A DNA stretch of 64,000 nucleotides, from NCBI GenBank assembly GCA_021798875.1, contig JAJZBN010000006.1, positions 37,993-101,992 of the forward strand, written 5' to 3'. The position numbers and the translations under genes are program-made. Of the stretch, positions 24,994-35,118 are shown in pieces (the stretch's first letter is position 1; the number at the start of each line of letters is the position of its first letter). This stretch comes from a bacterium (GTDB lineage Bacteria > SZUA-79 > Acidulodesulfobacterales > Acidulodesulfobacteraceae). The notes beneath the pieces are model-generated. The model did no database searches. It saw only the letters and a program-made list of their open reading frames with translations, and was not told the origin of the DNA.

Positions 24994-25875
24994 TTATATC
25001 CGGTACTCTTCTAACTTTGCGTTTTCAGGTTTAACTCCGCAAGGCAATATACTGTTTAATATTTCTCCGCAGCCTTCAATATTAAGTATAAAACCGATAA
25101 ATTCTACTAAGCCTATTACCGGCGCAAATATATCTAAATCCGATAATTTCATGCCGTCGTCTATATTTTTTTCGCACATGGAACAAACCGCGACTATATA
25201 GTCTGAATTCGTTTTGTCGGCTTTTTTGTTTATTAGTTTGAAAAAATTATCGGCTATATTTGCGTTTTCAATTCTTTTAGAATGTACCGGGGTCATATTT
25301 TGCAATTTTTCGCCTCCACAGCAATCATTAAAAATATTAACTTCGGCGCCCATCATATTGAATATTTTTTTTAATGATTTTATTTTAGCTTCATCGCTGT
25401 AGCATCCGGTATATAAAAGTATAGAATTCCCTTTTATTTTCGACGGATCAGCCTTTAGCAGTTTATCTTGGACGCAGACATCGGTAATAATATCAACGAT
25501 ATGAATCGCTCCGGTTTTTGAAGGATCCGATTCTTTAAGTTTAGCATTAAACGGGTTCAGGCTGTAATCCGCCTGTTTTTTAAACATTGAATCGGAATTT
25601 ATAAGTTTTACGGATTCATTTATCTGATTTACGCATACCGAACAGTCGGAATATATAAAATTTTCGCCTTCATTCTGGCATAAACCTAAATTTCTCAGGG
25701 GCATTACCGCTTTATTAAAAAAATCCGGCTTATAGTGAGAGGGCGGAGCACCGCAGCAGTTCCATTCCGAAACCGGCTTAATATCTACGTCTAATGCACT
25801 AAAAATATTTTCTATTTTTATTTTGCGCTCGAATAAATTTGCGCAGCCTGGAAAATAAACAATATGATTTTTCAA
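24994..25875 (-). CDS. HdrB-like CCG-domain protein at the head of the redox island
   Basis: A 293-residue protein with two CCG domains. The first has C11, C40-C41 (NCCGAPP) and CSVC near residue 80. The second has YTGCYSD, NDCCGGEK and CSMCEKN. These are the ligands of HdrB-type non-cubane clusters used in thiol/disulfide chemistry or electron bifurcation. No HdrA or HdrC gene is adjacent. It lies 39 bp upstream of the molybdopterin oxidoreductase gene and is the first gene of the transcript, so it is likely a subunit or electron partner of that enzyme. Confidence 0.85.
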   Translation of the reverse strand: MKNHIVYFPGCANLFERKIKIENIFSALDVDIKPVSEWNCCGAPPSHYKPDFFNKAVMPLRNLGLCQNEGENFIYSDCSVCVNQINESVKLINSDSMFKKQADYSLNPFNAKLKESDPSKTGAIHIVDIITDVCVQDKLLKADPSKIKGNSILLYTGCYSDEAKIKSLKKIFNMMGAEVNIFNDCCGGEKLQNMTPVHSKRIENANIADNFFKLINKKADKTNSDYIVAVCSMCEKNIDDGMKLSDLDIFAPVIGLVEFIGFILNIEGCGEILNSILPCGVKPENAKLEEYRI

Positions 25876-26141
25876 TATTAAACCTATATTTTATTTTCAA
25901 AAGATTAATTTAAAAAGTAGATTTGAGAATTGCCGTATTTTTTTTTACATCCTTTTTAGTTTATTACAAAAAAAAAATTAAATCAATATTTTTTTTAAAA
26001 AAATATAACATTGTTTTTAAATTGAAGATAAATTACTTATATTATATAAGCTAAGTTTGTAAATATTTATCTCGAAAGATATTTTGCAAAAATGCAATAG
26101 TATTAATTTATTGGGAAAGGTCTTAAATAAGGATTCAAAAG

Positions 26142-26217
<76 letters not shown>

Positions 26218-26334
26218 ATTAAACGTGATAAGTTTTATTATATTATCATAAAACTTATTTAAATACAAATATTTTTAAGCTTGCGGTTTAAAAATGAATT
26301 AAAAAACCCAAAAAAAATAGGATAAATATTTTTA

Positions 26335-26422
26335 TGGTGCCGAGGGCCGGAATCGAACCGGCACGGAACAAAGTTCCGAGGGATTTTAAGTCCCTTGCGT
26401 CTACCACTTCCGCCACCCCGGC
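26335..26422 (-). tRNA. tRNA-Leu (TAA)
   Basis: An 88-nt class II tRNA with a long variable arm (TCGGAACTTTGTTCCG). The acceptor stem GCCGGGG pairs with CCTCGGC with one G-T pair, the anticodon loop is CTTAAAA, and CCA is encoded. It lies 75 bp downstream of the nfnB stop. Confidence 0.95.
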
Positions 26423-26497
26423 AATTATTTAATTGAGAAGACGGACTCCAAAAATTGCATTATATAATATCTCACAAAACGCAATATTTGTCAAATA

Positions 26498-27925
<1,428 letters not shown>

Positions 27926-27952
27926 TTATCTGTATAATATATACTTATAAAA

Positions 27953-28798
27953 TTAAGCGGTTAAATTATGGTGCGCTTTCATATGACAATCATAGGAAGT
28001 TTTTTCTTCTTCCTTATAAAATTTAAGCCTGTTCATAAGGTTATCGAAGTCAACTAAATGCCCGTCGAAGTCTGGGCCGTCTACGCAGGCAAATTTTGTT
28101 TTATTTCCTACCAAAACCCTGCATGCGCCGCACATTCCCGTTCCGTCTATCATAATAGGATTTAAACTTACGATTGTTTTTATAGACTTTTCTTTGGTCA
28201 GATCGCTTACGGCTTTCATCATAATTACCGGACCAATGGCAATAACCCTGTCTATCTGTATTTTTTTATCGTAAATAATGCTTCTTAAAACATCGGTTAC
28301 AATACCTTTAGTACCGTAACTTCCGTCGTTTGTAGCGGCAAGAACTTCGTTGCTTGCCGTTTTCATCTCGTCTTCCATCAAAAGAAGCTCTTTACTTCTT
28401 GCTCCGATTATAGATATAACGTGATTTCCTTCTGCTTTCATAGCCTTAGCTATAGGATATATTGCCGCGGTTCCGAAACCGCCGCCGATGCAGACTACGG
28501 TTCCAAATTTTTTTATTTCGGTAGGGACGCCCAGAGGTCCTACTAAATCAGCTAAACTTTCTCCGACGTTTAATTCGCTGAGCAGATGCGTAGTTTTTCC
28601 AAGCGTCTGCACAAGTATGGTAATAGTTTTGTCGTTTTTGTCTGAACTTGCGATAGTAATAGGAATTCTTTCGCCTTTTTTATTCACCCTCAATATTATA
28701 AATTGACCGGGTAACGCTTTTAACGCTATATCCGGAGCCGATATATTATATAAATTTATCCCTTCACCGAGATTTTTTTTGCCGATTATTTGATACAT
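27953..28798 (-). CDS. nfnA: NfnA-type small subunit (ferredoxin-NADP reductase-like, [2Fe-2S])
   Basis: A 281-residue protein with an N-terminal FAD domain (PGQFIILRVNKKGERIPITI), an NAD-binding core (VCIGGGFGTAAIYPIAKAM), and a C-terminal cysteine set (DGTGMCGACRVLVGNKTKFACVDGPDFDGH) that binds [2Fe-2S]. This is the sulfide-dehydrogenase/NfnA arrangement. In the complex this subunit holds the bifurcating partner's NAD(H) site. The tRNA-Cys gene lies 34 bp upstream. Confidence 0.88.
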   Translation of the reverse strand: MYQIIGKKNLGEGINLYNISAPDIALKALPGQFIILRVNKKGERIPITIASSDKNDKTITILVQTLGKTTHLLSELNVGESLADLVGPLGVPTEIKKFGTVVCIGGGFGTAAIYPIAKAMKAEGNHVISIIGARSKELLLMEDEMKTASNEVLAATNDGSYGTKGIVTDVLRSIIYDKKIQIDRVIAIGPVIMMKAVSDLTKEKSIKTIVSLNPIMIDGTGMCGACRVLVGNKTKFACVDGPDFDGHLVDFDNLMNRLKFYKEEEKTSYDCHMKAHHNLTA

Positions 28799-28832
28799 AT
28801 TATTATCGATAGGTTATGGTTTAATGCTGTGA

Positions 28833-28907
28833 TGGAGGCGGCACTCGGAATTGAACCGAGGTATAAAGGTTTTGCAGACCTCTGCCTTACCGCTTGGCTA
28901 TGCCGCC
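28833..28907 (-). tRNA. tRNA-Cys (GCA)
   Basis: A 75-nt cloverleaf with acceptor GGCGGCA/TGCCGCC, anticodon loop CTGCAAA, discriminator U (the cysteine identity base) and an encoded CCA. It lies immediately upstream of nfnA on the same strand. Confidence 0.96.
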
Positions 28908-29005
28908 TAAATTAAAATTTTATCAGACGTTCTTTTATTATATTACTTTTTCAAATTTTTTTAAATACTTTTTTACGTAACAATTTTATTTATATATTTA
29001 TATAA

Positions 29006-30106
29006 TTATTTGTACAGCAATAGACTTTTTGCTCTTATTCTACGGTTAACCTTAGGAACGCTCGACTTTATTTTTTTAATGTTTATACCTTCAGGTTTAG
29101 CATAAATGTTAAATGTTCCTACTCTGTTAAATACGGTTTTTACTAAAGCGATACCTTTATTAAAAGCTTTAAAGCTGAATAGGCTGCTCCTTTCTATTCC
29201 GCCGGAAGAGACTAACGACAATTTAACGTTGCCGTTTATGCGGTCGGCGTTAGTTATCACGTTGCCGAATTTATCGACCGCTACTATTTTGATTATAAAA
29301 GGTCTTCCTGCCGGAACTTGAGCTATATTCGTAGAAATAAGAAACTTTTTAAAATATGAAGGGCTTATATTTATATTCTTACTTATAAAAACGTGCGTTC
29401 TGCCGCCGTAATTAACGGCAAAGTTTAACTGCGCTATTCCCGCTCTGTCCGAAATAAAATTAAATTTACCGAAACCGTCGTTTATATAATCGGCAGGGAT
29501 CGTTCTGGGTCTTATACTAAAGTTGTCTCCGGTTAAATAAACTTTTATGCTGCCTTTTGATTTAGGCATTAATTTTACCGGGTTTCCGTATTGGTCGGCC
29601 GCATATATTTTTACTTTAAACGGAACGCCGGCTATAACGTCTTTAGGTGCCGATATTTTTAAATTATGGAAAGGTCCTGCGTAAATGTGAATAGGCATAC
29701 TTTCGTCGTCGATACCTTCAAATAAACTTGAAACCTCTATTCTGCCGGCTTTTTTATAAGAAACGTCAAAATTTACTATGCCTTTCTTAAACTCTGATGC
29801 AGGAATATTTAATTGTTCTTTATTATTTTTGCCTCCTATATTTACGGCAATATTCAATCCCTCGTATTTCTTGGCAAAATCTGTAATTATGTTGCCGTAA
29901 TCGTCTAAAGCAACCAACCTTACGTTGAATTTGCTGCCGGCCTGAACGCTGTGCGGTACGTTAATCCTGAAATTATTAAGCTTTCCGGGAAGAATGGTTA
30001 TAGTAGTAAACGCATAAGCGTTAACGGAAAGCATAGGAATTAAGCAAAAAAGCAGTAAAAAAGAAATAATGCCGTAAAAAGTTATTTTTTTTGCATTAAA
30101 ATTCAT
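29006..30106 (-). CDS. Secreted protein with three Ig-like/invasin-type repeats
   Basis: The ATG at 30106 is chosen because AAGGGGA lies about 9 nt upstream; an in-frame ATG at 30142 would add 12 residues. A signal peptide of about 30 residues ends near VNAYA. Three repeats of about 105 residues follow, each with a DxxGN turn (ALDDYGNIITD, AADQYGNPVKL, AVDKFGNVITN), the mark of Big-1/invasin or filamin-like beta-sandwiches. There is no membrane anchor or sorting motif. It is the last gene of a likely envelope operon (32297 to 29006). The role is unknown; adhesion or scaffolding is a guess. Confidence 0.7.
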   Translation of the reverse strand: MNFNAKKITFYGIISFLLLFCLIPMLSVNAYAFTTITILPGKLNNFRINVPHSVQAGSKFNVRLVALDDYGNIITDFAKKYEGLNIAVNIGGKNNKEQLNIPASEFKKGIVNFDVSYKKAGRIEVSSLFEGIDDESMPIHIYAGPFHNLKISAPKDVIAGVPFKVKIYAADQYGNPVKLMPKSKGSIKVYLTGDNFSIRPRTIPADYINDGFGKFNFISDRAGIAQLNFAVNYGGRTHVFISKNINISPSYFKKFLISTNIAQVPAGRPFIIKIVAVDKFGNVITNADRINGNVKLSLVSSGGIERSSLFSFKAFNKGIALVKTVFNRVGTFNIYAKPEGINIKKIKSSVPKVNRRIRAKSLLLYK

Positions 30107-30147
30107 AATCGGATTCCCCTTAATAAAAGAATAATGTTTCATATTTA

Positions 30148-31248
30148 TTATCGTATTTTTTTTGAAATATTTAAATAATATTTAATTTTTTCGTTTGAAG
30201 GATTCAATTCTAAAGCTTTCCTAAAATTGTATTCGGCGTTAGAAAACATTTTTAAACGCATGTACGACAGCCCCAGAATAAAATTTATCTGCCATAATTT
30301 TTTGTACTCAAGCGCTTTTTTGGCATAATACACGGAAGCACTGTAATTTTTAATTTCATATTCGTCCAAGGCAGCGTTAGATAATGCCCTGTAATTATCG
30401 GGATTGAATTTTAATGCTTTTTTAAACATAATCAATGCTGTGTTAAAGTCGTCTTGCGAAAAGGACAGGATTCCTTTTTTATTGTAAAAATTAGATTCTT
30501 GAATACTCGATTTTTTAATGAAGGCTGTTTTTTTTGCTAATTTTTTATAAACTCTTTCAGATATATTTGATTTTTTCTTTATTTTTTCATAATTTACGGA
30601 CATCGCTTTCGGTTTCGAGGCGGTTTTTTTCTTTTTATTAATAATATATATAAAAGGATTTACAGCCCCAAAATCTTTAGGCATCTTTATCTCGCTCTTC
30701 GATTTCAAAATATTTTGTAACGTCTCTTGTTTGTTTATAACATATGCAGCCAAAGTTGAAGAAAAATTTACCGAATTGTTTTTATTAATATTTTTACCGA
30801 TATAGAATTTTTTAAAATTTATTTTATAATTATACTCTAAGTCTTTAACAAAATAATATATATCATACGGATGCCCCGAACCGTCCACCCTGAAATAAAA
30901 ATCCGCAGCGTCATTTTTTTTATTTACTCTTATAAATTTAACCGTATCCAATTTTATTCGATATTTTCTTCCAACATTTATAATTTCCGAAATGAAATAT
31001 TTTTCGTTTTTATTGAAAGAGTATCCGTAGCGTAAAATAGGAAAGTCCGTTTTTCGTATTCCTTTTATGCTTTCGTTTATCTTGATTTGAATACTTTTTA
31101 GCACTGCGATTCTTTTGTTTATCGACAAACTTATTTTATTTTCTTTTGCCGTAATGCTTTTATATATAAAAAAAACGACAAAAATCGATATAATAAAAAA
31201 AGTTACGACAAAATAATATGCTATTTTTTTAAAATTAAAATTATACAT
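30148..31248 (-). CDS. Membrane-anchored protein with PilO-like N-terminal half and C-terminal TPR repeats
   Basis: Residues about 10-32 form one transmembrane helix. Residues about 35-190 contain a coiled segment and an alpha/beta region (VDGSGHPYDIYYFVKDLEYNY) reminiscent of PilO/GspM periplasmic domains. A lysine-rich linker follows. Residues about 255-365 hold three TPR units (DDFNTALIMFKKALKFNPDNYRA, then two more). It lies 5-41 bp upstream of the Ig-repeat gene and 32 bp downstream of queD. A pilus or secretion scaffold role is inferred from architecture only. Confidence 0.55.
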   Translation of the reverse strand: MYNFNFKKIAYYFVVTFFIISIFVVFFIYKSITAKENKISLSINKRIAVLKSIQIKINESIKGIRKTDFPILRYGYSFNKNEKYFISEIINVGRKYRIKLDTVKFIRVNKKNDAADFYFRVDGSGHPYDIYYFVKDLEYNYKINFKKFYIGKNINKNNSVNFSSTLAAYVINKQETLQNILKSKSEIKMPKDFGAVNPFIYIINKKKKTASKPKAMSVNYEKIKKKSNISERVYKKLAKKTAFIKKSSIQESNFYNKKGILSFSQDDFNTALIMFKKALKFNPDNYRALSNAALDEYEIKNYSASVYYAKKALEYKKLWQINFILGLSYMRLKMFSNAEYNFRKALELNPSNEKIKYYLNISKKIR

Positions 31249-31280
31249 TATATATTTAATACATTATTAAAAATTTTAAG

Positions 31281-31664
31281 TCAATCAATTTTGTAATAAG
31301 ACGCCATAGACGTATCCGTTTCATAGACGTTTACGCTTTTTACGGCTATGTCGTTATGCTTCATGGATTTAATTTTTTTTTCAAATTCGTTATATATATA
31401 CATAGCTAAATTTTCTGCGGAAGGATTTACGCTTAAAAAAAAATCGGTCTCGTTGATAAACTTATGGTCAAGCGTTCCCAATACTTCGTTAAGATAATTT
31501 TTCAGCAATTTAAAATCTATCGCTATTCCTATTTCGTTTAATTTAGATGCCGAAATTACGGCTTCGACCTTCCAGTTGTGTCCGTGAACGTTTTCGCATT
31601 TTCCCTGATAGCCTCTCAAGGCATGCGCAGACGAAAAACCAGACGTTATTTTTAAATCGAACAT
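31281..31664 (-). CDS. queD: 6-carboxy-5,6,7,8-tetrahydropterin synthase (QueD)
   Basis: A 127-residue canonical COG0720 protein: zinc ligands H14, H27 and H29 in SSAHALRG and ENVHGHNW, catalytic C23, GIAIDFKLLK, LDHKFINE and PSAENLAMYI. QueD makes carboxytetrahydropterin for queuosine (7-deazaguanine) synthesis. It is placed oddly between two envelope-protein genes, with a 9-bp gap to the upstream one. It is distinct from the divergent paralogue at 18.6 kb. Confidence 0.9.
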   Translation of the reverse strand: MFDLKITSGFSSAHALRGYQGKCENVHGHNWKVEAVISASKLNEIGIAIDFKLLKNYLNEVLGTLDHKFINETDFFLSVNPSAENLAMYIYNEFEKKIKSMKHNDIAVKSVNVYETDTSMASYYKID

Positions 31665-31673
31665 AAATTTTTA

Positions 31674-32297
31674 TTATGAACCGGTAAAATTATCATTAAT
31701 TTTAATTTTTGCGTGCATTCTAAGATTCACGATCATATTTTTAAGTTTCTTCGTCAATTCGGCAGCATATTTTTTATTTAGTTTTTTTGAAGTTTCTCTT
31801 CCGTTTTCGATAGTAAATAAAAAGAATTGCAGCCTATATTTTATAAATTTTTTTTCTATAACTATTTTTTTTAAAAAATTATAAAAACCGTTTTTATCAA
31901 AACCGAACTTGCTTAAAAATACCGAAAAACTTATATGTTTATGAAGAGACGCAAACTTTTTTTTAAAATTTTGAGCCATAACTTTTAAAGTACGGCTATT
32001 TATAATTAAACCTCCTGCTTTTTCCTGCTGCTTAAGAATAATAATCCTGTTTATATATATATTGGACAAATGCTTTAATTCCGCTTCAGGTAACGTTTCG
32101 TTAATTTTAACATATTTTAAATTATTTACCATATTAAAATTATATAAAAAGTATAAATCATTAAGCGTTATAGGGGTATCATCAACCGTGGCGGCTATTG
32201 AATCAACCTGAAATCCGCTTGAAACGCCGGCGGAAAACGACATTAAAAAAAATGTAAAAAAAATCCACAAACTAACTGTTTTTGTTTTATATTTCAT
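31674..32297 (-). CDS. Periplasmic SurA N-domain-like protein
   Basis: A 207-residue protein with a signal peptide (residues about 1-28), then DSIAATVDDTPITLNDLYF, which matches the start of the SurA N-terminal chaperone domain. Helical segments with many lysines and phenylalanines follow. No parvulin PPIase domain is present. It is the first gene of the operon and lies 44 bp from the divergent histidine kinase gene. A chaperone role for the co-encoded exported proteins is plausible but inferred. Confidence 0.6.
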   Translation of the reverse strand: MKYKTKTVSLWIFFTFFLMSFSAGVSSGFQVDSIAATVDDTPITLNDLYFLYNFNMVNNLKYVKINETLPEAELKHLSNIYINRIIILKQQEKAGGLIINSRTLKVMAQNFKKKFASLHKHISFSVFLSKFGFDKNGFYNFLKKIVIEKKFIKYRLQFFLFTIENGRETSKKLNKKYAAELTKKLKNMIVNLRMHAKIKINDNFTGS

Positions 32298-32341
32298 TAT
32301 TTTTAATAGAAATTATTAAAAATTTATTATAAAATTTTACT

Positions 32342-33607
32342 ATGCATTGTAATATAATATCTATATTTTATATTTTAATATTATCATTATTTTTATTTTT
32401 TTTATATATTTTTTTATTTAAAAATATACAGTCTTTGTTTGCTAAAAATAAATTAAGGGAATATGCGCGCGAAATTGAAATTTATAAAACAATATTAAAT
32501 AACATTGCAGACGGGGTTGCCGTTATAAACAAAGAAAAAGAAATCTTATTCGTAAACGAATCTTTCGGCAGAAACATAAGATCTGTAAAAACAGACGGCA
32601 AAATTATTAATAATCAATTCGATTTTTTAACCCGGAATATAGAACTTAATTCATTAATAGACGAGGCGGTTAAAAAAAGTTTTTTTAAAATAGCCGAAAA
32701 AAAAATTTCTTATTACGACAAAGCCGAAAAAAAAACAGCCGATTGCATAATATTTAATATAAATAATAAGGATAAATATGCCGTAATAGTAAAAGATATA
32801 ACCGAAATACAGAAAATAGAAGATATCAGATCGTCTTTTATTCAGAACGTTTCTCATGAATTGCAAACGCCGGTAACGGCTATAACCGGTTTTGCCGAAA
32901 CTTTAAAAAACGGCGCTATCGATAACCCTTACGTCAGGATGAAATTCGTGAATATAATCGAACAGCACGCAAAACGACTTCGATTTTTGATTGACGATCT
33001 TATTACGCTTTCCAATATCGAAACGGAAAGATTTCCGGTCAAATTGGAAAATATAGACATTAAATACAATATAGAAAATTCTTTAATTTTATTTGAACGT
33101 GAAATAAAAGAAAAAAATTTATCCGTTATAAATAAAGCAAAAAACGATATCTTTATTTCCGACCAGGGTAAAATTAGCCTTATAATAAACAATCTTATCC
33201 AGAACGCTGTGAAATACGGCAATAAAAATGGCATATTATCAATAGAAAGTTACGTGTGCGACAAGTCTGCCGCAATGAATTTTCTTTCGGAAGCGGAAGA
33301 AACATCGGTTCTATGGAATTTTTATTCCCTTAACGAAGCCGACTCTCAATTTCTTTTCTTTTCTATAAGCGACAACGGTATCGGCGTAAATTATACTAAT
33401 CTTTTAAGGCTCGGCGAAAGATTTTTCAGGATAGACGGCTCGCATAAAAATTCGGAAAAAGGTTCAGGTCTCGGTCTGGCTATCGTCAAACATACGCTGA
33501 AATTTTTGAGGGGCAGCGCAGTCATTAAAAGCAGCATGGGAAACGGATTTAAGTTTTCTTTCATTATACCTGTTAAAACTGTTAAACAAAATTTAACTCC
33601 GGAATAG
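32342..33607 (+). CDS. PhoR-like sensor histidine kinase
   Basis: A 421-residue kinase with one N-terminal transmembrane helix (residues about 5-27), a PAS domain (residues about 48-150, NNIADGVAVINKEKEILFVN), a HisKA domain with phospho-acceptor H172 in NVSHELQTPVTAI, and a HATPase domain (NLIQNAVKYG, DNGIGV, GSGLGLAIVKH). No response-regulator gene is adjacent, so its partner is unknown. Its 3' end overlaps the convergent mqnA gene by 26 bp. Confidence 0.88.
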   Translation: MHCNIISIFYILILSLFLFFLYIFLFKNIQSLFAKNKLREYAREIEIYKTILNNIADGVAVINKEKEILFVNESFGRNIRSVKTDGKIINNQFDFLTRNIELNSLIDEAVKKSFFKIAEKKISYYDKAEKKTADCIIFNINNKDKYAVIVKDITEIQKIEDIRSSFIQNVSHELQTPVTAITGFAETLKNGAIDNPYVRMKFVNIIEQHAKRLRFLIDDLITLSNIETERFPVKLENIDIKYNIENSLILFEREIKEKNLSVINKAKNDIFISDQGKISLIINNLIQNAVKYGNKNGILSIESYVCDKSAAMNFLSEAEETSVLWNFYSLNEADSQFLFFSISDNGIGVNYTNLLRLGERFFRIDGSHKNSEKGSGLGLAIVKHTLKFLRGSAVIKSSMGNGFKFSFIIPVKTVKQNLTPE

Positions 33608-34466
33608 ATTTTATAATCTTGTATTTGTAAAGCAATTCGGTATAAATATTAAAGCCCGTTATTTCTTCGGGACCTAAATTAAAACTCAGGCAGTCCGTCC
33701 AATATTCCATAAGCTCTTCAAACGATATGAAATCATAATCGCCGGATTTTATTACCGATTCGGCTGCCTCTTCAAGACCTGATAACGCCTTTATTTTTGA
33801 TTCAATCATATAATCGTATAAAACGGAAAATTCATTTTTATTGCCGTCGTAAGATTCTTTCCTTATTATAAAAAGAGCAAAAACAAAAGGGAATGACGTA
33901 TGCCTGTACCATAAATCCGCTAAGTCGTATGTATAATAGCCGTCAGGAATATTTTTTACTAATTTTAAGGCATTATTGCCTATATGCAGAAAACTGCTTC
34001 CTTCGGCTATTTTTTTATAATAATCCGAATCTATCTCAAGTTCTAAATTATCGTTTTGTTTCAATTTTAAAAATTTCATTGAGTCTAAATCCATTTTGTA
34101 GAATTCGGCCAATAAAACCTTTAATAAATTTACCGAGGTAAGAGTTTCGGGTGTAACGTATACCGTTTCGTCCTCATTAAAATCCTCTATTGGTTTATTT
34201 GAAAAAAGATATATGCTTTTTACTTTTTTCTTAGAACTTATCGAAAGGTTAGGGAATATATAAGAATTATCGTAATTGGAAATATAGTAAAAGGAAGATG
34301 AAGGGCTTATATCTATGCCTCCGGATTGTAATTTGCCGTTCAAAAAAGCAGGCGTTCCGGAAATGAAATCCGCAATATTATTTCTATTTTCGCCGTTAAG
34401 TAATTTTTTTAAATAATAGTAGATAGGATATACGTTAAGATAATTTATCTCACCTATTTTAATCAT
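33582..34466 (-). CDS. mqnA: Chorismate dehydratase MqnA (futalosine menaquinone pathway)
   Basis: MqnA converts chorismate to 3-[(1-carboxyvinyl)oxy]benzoate, the entry to the futalosine route to menaquinone. The ATG at 34466 gives MIKIGEINYLNVYPIYYYL, the usual MqnA opening, and a 294-residue protein. A longer reading frame from 34592 would run through the gph 3' end and is not needed. GIDISPSSSFYY and VTPETLTSVNLLKVLL are further family segments. It lies 16 bp downstream of gph. A menaquinone pathway fits the methylmenaquinol-type sdhABE. Confidence 0.87.
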   Translation of the reverse strand: MIKIGEINYLNVYPIYYYLKKLLNGENRNNIADFISGTPAFLNGKLQSGGIDISPSSSFYYISNYDNSYIFPNLSISSKKKVKSIYLFSNKPIEDFNEDETVYVTPETLTSVNLLKVLLAEFYKMDLDSMKFLKLKQNDNLELEIDSDYYKKIAEGSSFLHIGNNALKLVKNIPDGYYTYDLADLWYRHTSFPFVFALFIIRKESYDGNKNEFSVLYDYMIESKIKALSGLEEAAESVIKSGDYDFISFEELMEYWTDCLSFNLGPEEITGFNIYTELLYKYKIIKSIPELNFV

Positions 34467-34482
34467 AAAATGGCTGCCTGCA

Positions 34483-35118
34483 TTACGGTAAAATTTGCGA
34501 AATTTCTTTGTACAGATAATCGGGATTATATCCTTTGAGTTCGTCGTATTCGTGATTTCCCGAAGCAACGGCGCATATATGAATGTCTGCATTTTTTGCG
34601 GTCATTATATCTATTGGGGAATCGCCGATTAATATAGTATTCTCTTTTGGAATAGCGGTCATCTCTACAATTTTATTTATCATTTCCGGCGACGGTTTGC
34701 CTTCTAAACCGTCGAATACCCCGTAAACGTAATCAAAAAGGTCTATTATCTGCAAATGTTTTAAAAGTTCTCGGGATATCGAGCCTGTTTTATTCGTAGC
34801 AACGCTGAGAATTTTATTTTCGCTTTTTAATTTTAAAAGAAGCTCTTTTGCTCCTTTTATTAACGTTGTTTTATCGAAACAGACTTCGGTATATTTTTTT
34901 CTAAAAACGGCTATTGCTTCTTCTTCGTTTTCTTTTCCGAAAAGTTTGCCGAGAAGACCTTCAAGCGGGACACCAACGTAAGAACTGGATTCTTCGGGCG
35001 TTATATTCCTGCTTTGAAATTTGGAAAATACGGCATCAAATGCGTCGTTTATAGCCTTAAACGAATCTATAAGCGTTCCGTCTAAATCAAAAATTATCGA
35101 ATTATATTTTTTTAAAAT
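34483..35118 (-). CDS. gph: HAD-family phosphoglycolate phosphatase-like protein, non-canonical start
   Basis: The open frame encodes a complete HAD phosphatase: SIIFDLDGTLIDSF with the nucleophile aspartate near the start, SVATNKTG as motif II, a lysine-containing segment near GLEGKPSPE, and IGDSPIDIMTAKNA as motif IV. Between the upstream in-frame stop at 35152-35154 and this core there is no ATG, GTG or TTG. The best candidate is an ATT at 35118, nine bases after GAGAGGG inside the galT 3' end. That would overlap galT and give 211 residues. A TTG at codon 122 exists but would drop motif I. A sequencing error near the A-run at 35104-35113 is the alternative. Confidence 0.75.
   Translation of the reverse strand: MLKKYNSIIFDLDGTLIDSFKAINDAFDAVFSKFQSRNITPEESSSYVGVPLEGLLGKLFGKENEEEAIAVFRKKYTEVCFDKTTLIKGAKELLLKLKSENKILSVATNKTGSISRELLKHLQIIDLFDYVYGVFDGLEGKPSPEMINKIVEMTAIPKENTILIGDSPIDIMTAKNADIHICAVASGNHEYDELKGYNPDYLYKEISQILP

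Noticed and set aside
34467..34592. N-terminal extension of mqnA from 34592
   Set aside because: It overlaps the end of gph in another frame, and the ATG at 34466 gives the standard MqnA N-terminus.
34483..34755. A 90-residue HAD fragment as a separate gene
   Set aside because: The same frame continues upstream with intact motif I and II; only the start codon is unusual, so it is not a truncated gene.
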